NCBI RefSeq assembly: GCF_020184175.1
Contig: NC_065531.1
Coordinates: 84,104,604-84,168,603, forward strand
Direction: 5' to 3'
DNA: 64,000 nt
Source of the DNA: Aphis gossypii
Taxonomy: Eukaryota; Arthropoda; Insecta; Hemiptera; Aphididae
Shown one piece after another: positions 24,126 through 36,300 of the stretch. The notes under the pieces are model-generated. The model worked only from the letters and a program-made list of their open reading frames with translations, made no database searches and had not been told where the DNA came from. The translations under genes were made by a program, and so were the position numbers. How positions within the stretch are numbered: position 1 is the stretch's first letter; the number at the start of each line of letters is the position of its first letter.

Positions 24126-24417
24126 ATTTCCTTTATATAATATACGTATTCATTATTTTATTAAGCCAACTCAGCTTATATTGGCATTTATTTTTATGGA
24201 AATGGGTATATATTTTTTTTATATATTTTTTTATTATTTTTGGGTTTTATTTTACTTAAATACAATTTTATTTAATATTTTTACTTTTTGGAATATATAT
24301 ATTATATATAAATACAACTTTCTTTTAGTAATAACTGATATTAGGTAGTTCATAACAATTTACTTTAACAATATAGTAAATGAATAATCAGTTTTATTAA
24401 TTTCATAAACAACTTTC
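24126..24417 (+). other. AT-rich spacer before env
   Basis: Mostly T- and A-rich DNA. An open frame across 24106-24348 would encode only Phe/Tyr/Ile-rich low-complexity sequence and is not credible. The stretch ends in the acceptor-like sequence before env, so it is probably intronic in env mRNA. Confidence 0.5.
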
Positions 24418-24419
24418 AG
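24418..24419 (+). promoter_or_regulatory. Putative splice acceptor before env
   Basis: AACAACTTTCAG is a good acceptor 8 nt before the env ATG. The exon would start at 24420, the third base of a codon in the env frame, again matching the leader donor at 18209. Splicing would extend the hydrophobic start of Env by a few residues. Confidence 0.55.
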
Positions 24420-24426
24420 ACTAATA

Positions 24427-26256
24427 ATGTTAATGATACCGTTCACGTCGGGAACATTAAGATTCACAGACGAACATTTAACTCAACATTCCGGTATCTA
24501 CTACGAAAATCGCGGACCGTTGAAACTTATAACCTCTCAATGGGACCTTACTGCATATATTAGTCTCACTAAATATAACGAACAATTTGACTACATAAAT
24601 ACTATGATTGAAAAAACAAAAGTATTATGTGTTACACATATGCATAACCCAGTAACAGATAACTTTAACTGTAACGGTCTACTTACTGTAACCGATGACA
24701 TAATTAACAATTTACAACATCAAAAGACACAAGTTTTAGATTCTATAGGACACGTAATTAGTAAACGTAATGCTCTTCTTAAATTCGCAGCAAAAGCAGC
24801 TAGGTTAATTTATGGAATATGTAACTTAGAATGCATAAAAAAGTTTAACTTTAACATAGGAGTAGCACAAAATACCTCACAATCTAAATTGATTAAAGAA
24901 CAAATTAAAGTGGTTCAACTAAACCATGATATAGGAACAAACAAATATGTTAATATGTCATTAGAAATAAACGAATTAACAAATATTACAGATGAACAAC
25001 AGGTTAAAAACTACTTAACAAAACATTTTATACAAGTTAATCTATTAATTACAAAACATATATTGGAAACAAATACGTTACTAGAAATAATACATCAAGC
25101 AAAGATAGGAGTTATTCACCCAAGTTTAATAACTCCACAGGAGTTATTAGAACACGTTAAAGATATTAAAGTATCATTACCAGGGGGAACTGATTTACCC
25201 ACTGACTTAATCATAACTAACATTTATGAACTGGTGAAACTCTCAGATATTGCTATTTATTATGCTAACGACAACCTAGTTTTTATAATTTCTTTACCTT
25301 TAATTTATCAAAATGATTTTATTTTATATAATTTAATACCTGTACCAGTATGTACTGGCAACGATTGCGTTTATATAAAACCTATTAATAAGTATCTAGC
25401 TATAAGTAAGTCTAAAGAACATTATGCAACCTATGATGAATTTTACTATACTCATTGTAAACACGCTAGAGACTTCCTATTATGTCCTGAAATTAATCCT
25501 TTACATCCTCGTAACATTAGACCCACATGCGAAGTATTACTATTACAGGATCCACCAAAAGTTCCAACCAATTGTGAAGTAATGCATGTTCAAATCGGTA
25601 CAACTATCTTTCATAAAAAAAGATTCAAAAATGAATGGATATACGTAACCAACTATGACGTGTTATTCGTTACCTGTGATGAAGACAAAGAATCAACAAG
25701 CCATACAATCGAAGGAGTAGGAGTAATACACTTAAACGAAACTTGCAAAGGTTTCGCCACAAGAGACATATTATTACCAGGAAAAATTGATTACAGATCT
25801 GAATACGCAGATTTTAATCCAAAATCAATAATAGATCGTAACCAATATTCACCACGAACAGAGACTAACGGTTTAATGAAAGACTATCATGTAAAAACAA
25901 ATAACATGGACGACTTACACTTAGTGTCTAACTCAAAAAATCAATTGGACAGTCAAAGCAAAATCAACATAGAAATCAAGGAAATTCAAGACATACAACA
26001 AATGTTTAACTATGCATTATATATAACCATAAGTTTTGTCGCTATAATTATGACACTGATGATAATACACAGCATAAAGACGAAATTAACGGAAAAATGC
26101 AAAACCCAATTTTCAGAACATACTCAAGAAGAAAGCCAAGAGCTTAATCCACCAGTAACAAGAAATCAAAACGAAGACATAATTGAATTTCCACTTACAG
26201 CAAGAAATAGCCCGGAGCCCCACTATGCAAATTTACAACCTTACGGTTTTAAGTAA
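24427..26256 (+). CDS. env: Envelope glycoprotein, baculovirus F / errantivirus Env family
   Basis: The 609-codon frame is unbroken. Residues about 18-65 (HSGIYYENRGPLKLI, SQWDLTAYISLTKY) fit the conserved N-terminus of insect Env and baculovirus F proteins. S112-K113-R114 followed by NALLKFAAKAARLIYG is the likely cleavage/fusion-peptide region; only ISKR is seen, without the full R-X-K/R-R furin consensus. A transmembrane helix lies at about 529-550 (LYITISFVAIIMTLMIIHSI), followed by a tail of about 59 residues. The annotated start gives only a short hydrophobic N-terminus, so a signal peptide may depend on the spliced leader. The protein would sit in the membrane as a fusion glycoprotein. 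The family assignment is by motif and position. Confidence 0.85.
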   Translation: MLMIPFTSGTLRFTDEHLTQHSGIYYENRGPLKLITSQWDLTAYISLTKYNEQFDYINTMIEKTKVLCVTHMHNPVTDNFNCNGLLTVTDDIINNLQHQKTQVLDSIGHVISKRNALLKFAAKAARLIYGICNLECIKKFNFNIGVAQNTSQSKLIKEQIKVVQLNHDIGTNKYVNMSLEINELTNITDEQQVKNYLTKHFIQVNLLITKHILETNTLLEIIHQAKIGVIHPSLITPQELLEHVKDIKVSLPGGTDLPTDLIITNIYELVKLSDIAIYYANDNLVFIISLPLIYQNDFILYNLIPVPVCTGNDCVYIKPINKYLAISKSKEHYATYDEFYYTHCKHARDFLLCPEINPLHPRNIRPTCEVLLLQDPPKVPTNCEVMHVQIGTTIFHKKRFKNEWIYVTNYDVLFVTCDEDKESTSHTIEGVGVIHLNETCKGFATRDILLPGKIDYRSEYADFNPKSIIDRNQYSPRTETNGLMKDYHVKTNNMDDLHLVSNSKNQLDSQSKINIEIKEIQDIQQMFNYALYITISFVAIIMTLMIIHSIKTKLTEKCKTQFSEHTQEESQELNPPVTRNQNEDIIEFPLTARNSPEPHYANLQPYGFK

Positions 26257-26279
26257 GAAAGTCGGGGACTTCCAGCTTC

Positions 26280-26290
26280 GAGGGGAGGAA
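26280..26290 (+). promoter_or_regulatory. Polypurine tract
   Basis: GAGGGGAGGAA lies directly against the start of the 3' LTR, 23 bp after the env stop codon. This is the expected plus-strand primer of a retroelement. Confidence 0.85.
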
Positions 26291-26973
26291 TGTAGTAAGC
26301 CGCCGGAGTCGTCTCACTATTTTTCTTTTCTATTTTAACTTATCTACATGTACTACAATGTCCTTCGCTTTTAAATATTTTATTAGCATACTCGTAGCGA
26401 TACGCAATTAATTCTGATGGCAATTTCCAAGAATCAAAGCGTATGGGAAAACACAGTCACAAACGACTTTTATTTAACACTTTTTGACAATCAAGCCATG
26501 CACATAATTCATAGATGCGCACGCCTTGATTTAATAGCACAACAACAAGTCCAATCCAGTGTCAAGTGTCTTGGGCGCAAAACCACTTTTGCAGCTACGA
26601 TGACAACATTCTATAACACACCTTTTTGTCCATTTCCTAGTCTCTATCATGTACAACCAGGGGGTACAGAGAACCATATAAATACAGGTCTCTGTCCGTC
26701 TTAAAATTTAGAATTAGTTTCACATTCGCATAGAGCTAGTCTATGTCCGAATTGCTAAGATTAACTTTTTCTCGGGCAGCTACTTAACGTGCTGTCCTCA
26801 AATTCTTATACACTTGTTTTTATTGTAACAAATTATAACTTTAATTTTAATAAACTCTTGTATTAACATTGTGTCTTTGTCTCACTTTTAAAAACCGTAA
26901 TCTTTTCCCAACAACTTGATCCAACTGCAGATGTCAAGCACTCATTTATAAACGATAGTGAGAGATCACTACA
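26291..26973 (+). repeat. 3' LTR (683 bp)
   Basis: Direct copy of 17304-17986, preceded by a purine tract and followed by the CCGG duplication. Its AATAAA at 26849-26854 is the likely polyadenylation signal for element transcripts. Near-identity with the 5' LTR implies little time since insertion. Confidence 0.95.
26417..26704 (+). CDS. 95-codon ORF inside U3 of the 3' LTR
   Basis: The frame runs from ATG 26417 to stop 26702-26704, open upstream to 26387, and ends just before the expected start of R. In genomic RNA it would therefore be wholly contained in the 3' U3. Sequence such as HIIHRCARLDLIAQQQVQSS is not low-complexity. No known family is recognised. Its last codons overlap the TATA box, which limits how freely it can evolve. 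LTR-borne ORFs exist in some retroviruses (MMTV sag, lentiviral nef), but chance is also possible at this length. Confidence 0.3.
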   Translation: MAISKNQSVWENTVTNDFYLTLFDNQAMHIIHRCARLDLIAQQQVQSSVKCLGRKTTFAATMTTFYNTPFCPFPSLYHVQPGGTENHINTGLCPS

Positions 26974-26977
26974 CCGG
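26974..26977. repeat. Target site duplication, right copy (CCGG)
   Basis: The four bases after the terminal CTACA of the 3' LTR match 17300-17303. They confirm that the two LTR ends belong to one insertion event. Confidence 0.85.
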
Positions 26978-28500
26978 GATCAAACTTTTTTCCCGTAAGT
27001 TGTTAAATAAATACATTTTTCGAAAATGTCTATAGGCTATGTACTACATATTATACCCATTTGAATTGAATTGAAATTTCGAACGAGTAGGTTTTCGAGT
27101 CATTTAACAATTTTACCTTAGTGTACTTAGCTTAGGATAGGTCCATAATTGTGGAGATATGAGAGCCATGCATTTTTAAAAATATTTTTAATTCATACAA
27201 ATCGTCTGAATATAAAAAATATTCAATTCAATATCGAATCTATTTTATAATTTTATAAATCTGTCTTTAAGGACTAATATCCTTAATATTATATTTGTAT
27301 GTTTGAATAACTTAAAAACTATTCGTTTGAGGTTTTATTTAGATTCATTATTATTTTCGACAAATCATCTGCTTGACAATACTTTTACATTAAATAAAGT
27401 TGGTTTTCATTTAACAAAAGTTTGTATAACTACTTACTTCACTACTATATTGTATAAACAATTTAAATAAATGTCAATATGGTCGCTAAGGATGCTCAAG
27501 TGAGAATTTTAATGAAAGGAAAATTAAAGGAGGTGAATCATCTTGTGTATATAGTATATTATCAATTTAGATATAGATATTGTACCAAAATATTCAGGAA
27601 TGCGATCTACAGATCATATAATATTTGAATTTCAAATCCGTCTGGCGTCTACAAACTTATAGGTAGTTAAAATTATAATGACTCGACCCGTATTATTAAT
27701 CGTTTTACTGTGTATTTGTTGAATATTATTTTTTACATTGGTACGCATATTAAACACAACTTACTGTTCGATAATGTTCAAAAAAACATGCTTACCAGTG
27801 ATAACGGTAAAAAGATAAACCTCAAGATAACAGTCGGTTGGCACAAGTCCACAAGTAATTTCCAGCTTTTTCTAAAAAAGTAAATACCTACCTATTTCGT
27901 CTTAGAGTGTCCTAGCTGGAGTATCTCATGTATTATAATAAATAGACATATAATATTATATGATTGATATTTCACTTCAATCAAGGTCTGGTAAATGGCA
28001 TTAATTTGTTTGTTTCTTTTTATCGGATTGCCCGAATCAGATCTAACTATACTTAATCTAAACACTGTGTGATTGATGAATAATATAACGACATTATTAT
28101 TATATGACACGTGGAATCGAATATTTTTTTTCCAGTCTCACCATGCAGGTATTAAACTATTAACTAAGGTGGATAAGTTATAATGACAAGAATCAACTCG
28201 ATTTAATTTAGTTAAATCGTCGATAATTTAATTAGTTAAACGTTAGTGTGTGTAGTCAATTTATTGAACTTTAAAAGTTTAAAATTAATATGTAGAAAAA
28301 TCTTAACTTAACTCAGCTATAAGAATTAACTAATTCTATTATTTGAATTACCACATAAGTGGTAGCAGTGATTGTGAATCTTTTAATTATCGTTTTCAAT
28401 AATAACTAATAATTTTGTTAAAAATGTATGCTATTGGTATAGGTCGTTTTTATCGTCAATATAATATAATATAATATCCATGTCAACTAAATCATAAAAT
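26978..28500. other. Right flank of the insertion, nothing recognised
   Basis: AT-rich unique-looking DNA that continues the sequence left of the insertion once one CCGG is removed. No gene or repeat recognised. Confidence 0.55.
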
Positions 28501-30100
28501 TAAAAATTATTTATCCGTTTATTTGTGTTTAAAATACACAATAAGCGACCTGACACGACTTACAACAAAAATAACAACTATTAAATCAATTTTTAATTTA
28601 AATCTCAGGCGTACGTCTTCGGCTATCATAGAATATTATAATAGTACACGTGTAGACGTTAAACGATTTAAATGTACATTTGCAATTAAAATTAGGATCG
28701 TTTTGTGGATCCAAACGCGAATTGCGACGTTGTGTACACGATATTTGCCTACGTACAATCCTCGGGACTAAGCGCGCGCGATTCGTTGTTCCGCAGTCCG
28801 CTCGCCGCTGTGTTGTGGTACGCGTATTACAAAGACGCTTTCGTTTTATATTATAGTCGAAAAACTCCGTCATCGCAGAACGTAATAAAGAATTATAAAT
28901 AATAATAAGAGTGAACGCGGAGGTAGGAGTGCGGAGGACAGAAGGAAAAAAATACTCGGCCGGAACATTTGAATACAAACACACTCTTCTTCTTCAGCCC
29001 ATACGACGTGCGTGCACAAAAGCGACTGCGAGTATAATAATATAATACATATATTATATTATATTATATGTGTGTGTGTGTAGGTACGAGAGGAAACGGT
29101 GGCGGGTGGCACTCGGTATGAACTGATTAACATTTAAAAAACGTATATATAATATAATAAATATATATTTTTCTTATGGTGCAATGGGAGGCCGTATGTA
29201 TACCGTGTAGGTACGAGCGTGTTGTTTCGCCTTCACAAATATTTATAGATATCGTTCACGACGTACCGGATGAATGTGTGCGGTGTTCGGGCAAAGTGTG
29301 CAGCGCAGACTCTCTATATTATGTATATCATATATATATGTACAGGGTGAAGATGCTGCGAAAAGATGCGACGACGGTCACAATAAATCGTTTTCTAGTG
29401 TAAACGACTAGAATAACAATGCTCCCTATAATATCGCATATTATATGACACACACACACGTACGTATTCTACGTCGTCGTTTTCTCTGGCTACAGAGTTG
29501 TAAATTTTTTTAGTCACCAGTATTCCACTTCTCGGTTTCGTTTTTGTTTTTGTTGTTGACGCATTTTTTTTTTTAAACATTTTTTCTCTTCTGTGTACAC
29601 GGTGTCCTTCTCGCCATCTTCGTCCACCCGTGTGTAACGGATTAGACCTGTCACACACGAACGTATTACACGCATAATATACAATAATATATATATATAC
29701 CTCGGCTCGCGGACCGTGGGACAACACTGCAGAGCTATTGGTGTGTGTGTACTGTGTGCGTGCGCGCGCGGCGATGACTCATGACTTCTTTGGGGCACGT
29801 AATGATAAAACATAATACACAGATGACCGTAGGGTCCGCCGGCAAACTGGTTCGCATTCACGGGTTAGGTCTTCCGAGTTCTGACGACGGGCCGCCGCTG
29901 TTATCACAGTCGATCGGACGTCACGGCGACTGCAGCTGCGACGACGACCGCGATCCGGTCAAAGTAAATATGTTTCAGAAAAAGAATGAAAAAAAAAAAA
30001 AACGACCAACAAATAACTCTAATCTCAGCGGTATCTTTGAGACGGCCGTGTATAGGTGCCTACAACACTGCAACGTTTAAGGAAAAAATTAATTTGATTT
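28501..30100. other. CpG-rich patches and TG microsatellite, no gene
   Basis: Short GC-richer blocks (28590-28800 and 29700-29960) and TG runs near 29070 and 29740. Overlapping frames of up to 128 codons on both strands are low-complexity or Arg-rich and unsupported. Confidence 0.5.
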
Positions 30101-32949
30101 TGTAAACGTTCTGGATTGATTTGCATAGGTATATTATTATATAATATCTCGTTGCCTCTTGTTTTCGGACCATCGTTTAATATATTTTAACGTATACATT
30201 ATTACGAATACGATACTCACTGCACAATTTATACACAACGCGTCCGGTGATCTGATTATGCATATTTTATTCTAAACGCGTATGTGAATAAACAAAAACA
30301 CATAAAATAATATTTTACATTGTATTCCGAGTAATGGTGTCATTATGACTATTATTAATAAAAAAAAAAAAAACGACCTTTTTCGCAATCGAGTTAACAA
30401 TAGCGAAAGTACAATGGTTTATATAATATTGTTTGCTGCGATAGTTCATAACTTTGTTATTAATATGCGATATAATAATATATACTTAATAAAGAACTTC
30501 AAACTCAATTTTTATATTATTCGTATTAAATTAATTTTAGTGTTGTACTCGCAGAATAATGAATTGTGTTTATTTATATATTGTTCTCCATTTTAATTTT
30601 GTTTTTCTTGTAAAGGAACTGTAATAACATCGTTTATTTTATTCAAATTAAATTTTAACTGCAAAATATATAGTATATATATATACAATATGGTTATATT
30701 ATTTATTTGAAATTAATATACGTTGTGTGCCGTCTCAGATAAGTTATACTAGGTATATATTATTTCGTTAAACAGTTATATATTAATCGCAATTGTTATT
30801 TGATATTTCATTCGTGACGGACTTTTTTCTCGGATTGAAAAACGAAAAATGCAATAAACACCGACAGATATTACACGTGTCTATATAAGACTATGTATGG
30901 AATCAATATAATATTTGCAATTCGTGTGATCAAGACGTATCCAAATAAGAGTAATGGTCAAAAGGGAAAATAACGCAATAATAAGAAGGGTATTGGATCA
31001 CAAAAGTACCTATATTTATCGCGTAGTTCTGTTCGAAAACGTCAAAACGTGTACATTAAAATAAAAATAACAATAATACAAATTCCAATAGCGGACAGTA
31101 ACGGTCGACCTCGGTTTAAACATTGTCAATGGGAGGACGAGGTATCCCTTTGATAATGTAAAACGAACGGGACTTTTGAATTAGACCCTGCAGAAGGACA
31201 TTGTCCATATTGTTGCGATTGTCTTTTGTTTAGTTGCAGCACGAAAATGTCCATACCCGGCCGGTAGTGCATATTATATTCGACGTAACCGATTGGTCGG
31301 ACGTTTACCGTTATTTTATATATTACATGTATACGTGAAAATATCGAAATACCACCTGTGGTATATACCCGGTCGTCGGTATTTTTGTGACTGTACACGT
31401 ATGCGTGTATATTGTAAATACATAATTTGAAGCCCGAGAATATCGTGAGTTAACACGAGAAAGACACACTTAATTAAGAACGGAGTCATTACAATAATGT
31501 TTAACGCGTATATACCGTGATATTCGTAATTAAAATCTGTGATGATAATGTAGTGTACGATCAAATATTATTATAATAACGTTAATCCGATTACCTCTGC
31601 CCACCGACCTCGTATACTCTCCCGCAGACAACAATCCGCGCGTGTATACACACTCCCCACCCACGGAATATCGGGACTAGTTTGGCGGCGCGGGACTATA
31701 ATATAATATAATTTATATTATTTAATGTGATGATTTATCGCCGTTTTTAATTCGGTAACGAGAAAAATAAACGCGAAAAAAAAAACGTTTATATTTTCCG
31801 CGCCGTTTCGCGAACGTGCGACCTGTTGTCGGGTTTCTATTGTGTGCTCAATGTTATTATACAAATCGGAAGACGGATAAGACTCGCGTTTATGCGAGAC
31901 ACGGCGGAATCTTTATATATAATATATATGTATGTAGTGTGATCAAGCCGCCGCGATTCTAAATACGTCCATCCGTCTCTCTGTGTCTCTCTTTTTCATA
32001 ATATTTGTACACCACCGCCACCTCTCGATATATAAATCGTTATAAAATTAAAAAAATAAAACGTGGAGTGTGTTAACCCGACACTCATATTGCTCTCGAC
32101 CCGGCGGCAAGACGTATTATATTATGCATATATTATCATCGTATATATATACACAACCCGACGCGTTCAATATAACTATACACATACACTAATATCGTTC
32201 GGCCCCGTTCGTCTTTCTATATTATGTATAATATCTAGGAAATATAAATTGTTCACAAATACACTCTGCAGTACATATTGTATATTCGCTAGACCCGAAT
32301 TCCGTAATAACACCCCCTCCCCCATCTTGACCGGCTTACTTAAGTCGGCCCGACTTGTTATATACATTCCGATGTATAAATATTTTATATCATTACCGAT
32401 TACGGAGGTTTGTACATGCATTAAATATATTAATGTCGTATCTATGTATATATAGCATATAATATAGGGACGTTTAATTATACCGAACGACAATAATTAT
32501 GATTTATAGTGTATTCAGTCCGTTTAAATGGGTAGAGTTTTGATAACTCCTTATACGTTGGTATAATTCCTACGCACCTGCAGCAGCGCCCATCCATTCA
32601 GCTTGTAGGAATAATGGTAATGAAATCTGAACAATTGAACTTTGAATATTAAATCAAGATTTTGACGGATTATTTGGTTTAACGAATGTCGTTGCAACAA
32701 ATGATGATGATTGTACTCGTACAACCGTAAACCCATTATGGATATGGACACTTTGTATATTTTGAGAAAATATAATTATAATTTTCGTGTTTATACGTTC
32801 TATACGTATTGTATTATATGTTTTAGTATCAGCCACTGACAAATAATATTTTGAAATCTACGAATTATTTGGATTTCTTCAGATTTCCCAATACATTTTT
32901 TACGTTTTAGTTTAAAAATAATACAATATTTACTATATAAAATAATTTA
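30101..32949. other. No gene seen
   Basis: AT-rich DNA with some CpG-containing stretches around 31600-32200. Frames of 80-130 codons have no motif. Confidence 0.5.
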
Positions 32950-33380
32950 AGGACATACAAAAGTTCACATTTGCATTTAACTTAATACATTTTATTGGTT
33001 CGTTGAAAATACAGTATACAGTAGGAATTAAAAAAGGAATGTCAGACCTGGTTTGTCATGTTGGAACTTTAAAGTTCAATAGAGATAAGAAGTAAGGAGA
33101 ATTACTATTTAATAAGCCATAAAAGAATGTAAGTTTCAACATTCTCTGCGTTAAGCTATATAGCGAGTTGAGGTTAAAGAGATTTGGAAATGGTGCACAG
33201 TCGTGAGGTACATGTGGAACATTCTATAAAAAAACCGGCAAATCGCAAAAATCTTATTCGGACTCTTTCTGTTGGAGTAAGAGTCGTAAGTATATATAGT
33301 ATGCGGATTCCAAACAACAAAGCCGTACTCGAGAATCGGACCAACGCACGCGCAGTAGAGTGTTTTCAATGATTTTTCTT
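32950..33380 (-). pseudogene. Decayed non-LTR retrotransposon (LINE) ORF2 end
   Basis: On the minus strand the stretch starting near 33370 reads LYCACVGPILEYGFVVWNPH, the well-known P-L-E-Y-x-x-x-V-W segment near the end of the RT domain in Jockey/I/CR1-like LINEs. After a frame change (near 33285) it reads ERVRIRFLRFAGFF, and further on, around 33000-33120, SPYFLSLLNFKVP and IFNEPIKCIK fit the usual C-terminal tail. Several frameshifts and stops show it is dead, and no 5' part or poly-A tail was found. Confidence 0.7.
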
Positions 33381-36300
33381 ATTAAGTCTTATAAATCAGA
33401 AGCAATCCTCATTATAAAATCCGACGTTACAATAATCATATGATAATGTTTAAGTATTACTAATGATTTTACAGGCGTATAATCTCATTTCGTTCTAAAG
33501 CCAACGACGGTACCAGCTATATTTTATTATATTATACCTTTTATATAATGTATACTAAAATAGTAGTGTATAGTCAGTGCGTATTTTATTATAATACGGT
33601 ACGTAGATGCAGCTTCGATGAGTGTATATATATTATACATAAACGCGTACCTACCCGACCTATACCTACGTTACGCAATTAATACGACGACGTCTGCACG
33701 CGCGCCCGTGCAAGTGATGTCTGCAGGTATTACGGACTTACGGGATAGGTTAACCGGGAGGGAAATGTGTATGTGTACCGCGCAGCACAATGTAAACCTT
33801 TACGACATCTTCGGCGAGATTGCTCCTGCTCGTGCTGCCGCCGCTGTTGGCGTTATTTATGTCGCCAGATTGTCCATTATATATTGTACGCGTATATATC
33901 GTATGTATACATATTATTGTATATAATGTACACAAAACGGCCGGGAAATTTGTTGCGGAGATTTGCATCGGTTTTCCCTCCCTCCGCACCGTCAGTGAAT
34001 ATAATATAATATATTATTATATATAATATTATAAAATAGCGTCGTCTCTCCCGCCTCTCTCGTCGTTTCTCTGCTCTGCTGCTGCTCAAAACACTAACAC
34101 GCGTAAACGGATAATATTATATTATATACTTTTAACACGCTGCCGCAGTATATCATTATAATATAATATATTATGTATAAGTACATCTTCAGGTTTGCCC
34201 TGAACATACGTGTACGTATATACACCAATATGTACACTTTATACTTGAAAATATTATACGCCTTGTACACAGTAGCACGAGTCGTCGACGGTGAGCACAT
34301 AAAAATGATATAATATATCGGTAGAAACACCCGTACTTGGGGGGGGACTGTTAAGTCTGTTGGAAACCGCACATGCTTCAAAGGCTGTGGATCTCGATTC
34401 GCGGGTGATTTATACAACGCGCTCGCCTCCGTCGTTTAATTATTTATTTACTGTGTTTCCAGTATGCGGGACGACCGTGATTCGTATAATGTATATACGA
34501 GTGTAGGTACATCTAATTAGATACTTGCGTCTTATATAGTTATATGCGCAGCCACTGTCCCGTAATCTTTAGTCGCGCTGCAGATGTCGTGTATACACAA
34601 ATCATTGTGCGAATTTCCCCCTTTTTCGGATTCTCGGATATTGCACAATATTTTAATATAATATTATAGCAAGGGCGCTGTTGTAGACGTGTACGAGTGC
34701 TCCGCTGTTTTCCCTTCTCTACCACTTTAAAGTATTAATCTGTTTTTTTTTCTATATATAATTATTTTAATTAAAATGCTTGACGCCGTTGCAGAGAATT
34801 ATGACATTAAGTCTACCCCTACAAATATATAGGCTTGTTGCCTGAACGGGGTATTCATTTGCCACGATAAGCGTACTCACCCCAATTTTTATTTTAATAG
34901 TTTATTTAATTTTAATTTTTGAGAAATTTTAACTATACCCATCAGACTGTATTTTAAAATAATTAAAATAGATTTTTTATTCAAATTAAGGAGTGGATTT
35001 TGATTTATTTTTTACTAATGAGAAACACCATATTTTACTGATAAACATTTAAAAAAATTCATTAGTTTAACAGATTATTTACAGCGAAAGAGATAGGTTT
35101 TTGTTAAGTTTGTATCACCCCAAAACATTTCTTAGATAGTATAAAACTAAATAAATGAAAAGATGGGTATAAACATGCTTAGCATGTATATTATAGTCAT
35201 TTAGGATTATAGTGAATGTGATTATTTCCTCTCATTGACCTTATACTACAGATAATACCGGGAGTGTATTTAGTCTTGTTATTCCAGGAGCTTAGCCCTC
35301 AGATCCGCACCAAAAACATATAATGACCCAGTTCTTGTACTAGCTGCGACGCGGATTCCGTGTTTTCTCAGACGTACCTTTTTTATTTCTGATTGAAGAG
35401 AAATCAAAAATTCAATTCCGTCGTTGGTATAAAGAGAAAATATATTATTATAAACGCAGTTATCGAGTGGGCGTGGTGTCACGCAAAGGAGTCGCGTGTG
35501 CAGCATAACATATAATATTATTTATGTAATTATATGTAATATTATTGCGCTCGGGCCTGTGATAGGAGGACGCTTGACCGTCGATTTAGTCTTGAGAATC
35601 TCTGGACGGGTCGAACAATAATAATTATTGTTCTCCGACGGCCTGAAAACAATTAGTCACGTTGTGATTGACACTGTAATATTGTTTGAACACGTCTCTT
35701 TACCATAAATCCTCTCGAGACGTACCGCCGTTTATTCACACACACAGATTTATTTAATATATATATATTTAAACCGTGTATAGTGTATACGGTTTTTTAC
35801 AATGTTTTATTTTTATGGTTACGGGCGATGAAACATATAATGCGTTATAATCTCGGCGAACCGATTAAAAACGTACTATTTCAAGTGTCTGTGTGTATAT
35901 ATATATACATATAAGGACTCAGACAATATTATTTCTTATTTTGACCCATATACAGGAGTGCCCACGTGTTTTCTAGTTTTTTCATTTGACTTGTACGAGA
36001 TGGCAGTAAATCGCCGTGGACCACCCTGTTTAAAAATCGGTTTGTTTGTTTTTTTTATTCTCGTGTGACTTTATACGCGGTGCATCGAATCGATCTCATC
36101 GGAGACCTCGAGACCGTGTGTTTCGAACACGCTTTAATAAGGTTTACTACATAACCTAACTCAGTATTATAATATCAACCGACCTAACCCAATGTGTTAT
36201 TTGGGCCTTTGATGGATTGCCAGGATTTCGAATATTGCAGATCATATAAGTGTGTAACGTACGCTTAACTACGAATTCACATCAGAAAAATAATTAATAT

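Larger units (their letters stand above)
17304..26973 (+). mobile_element. Complete Ty3/Gypsy-type LTR retrotransposon with env
   Basis: The element is bounded by two 683-bp direct repeats starting TGTAG and ending CTACA, flanked on both sides by CCGG. Inside, in order, are a tRNA-Leu primer-binding site, gag, CCHC zinc knuckles, aspartic protease (DSGA), reverse transcriptase (YLDD), RNase H, integrase (HHCC, DX35E, GPY/F), two accessory ORFs, a baculovirus-F-like env and a purine tract. The order PR-RT-RH-IN places it in Ty3/Gypsy (Metaviridae), and env makes it errantivirus-like. Two points are unlike the gypsy/17.6/ZAM errantiviruses: it has CCHC knuckles, and it has an exonuclease-like gene. 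Gag-pol contains five frame changes, so this copy is probably not able to move by itself as written. The LTRs look identical, so the insertion is recent. Confidence 0.95.

Noticed and set aside
24106..24348. 80-codon ORF between the exonuclease ORF and env
   Set aside because: The product is almost only Phe/Tyr/Ile/Leu from T-rich DNA and overlaps the presumed intron before env.
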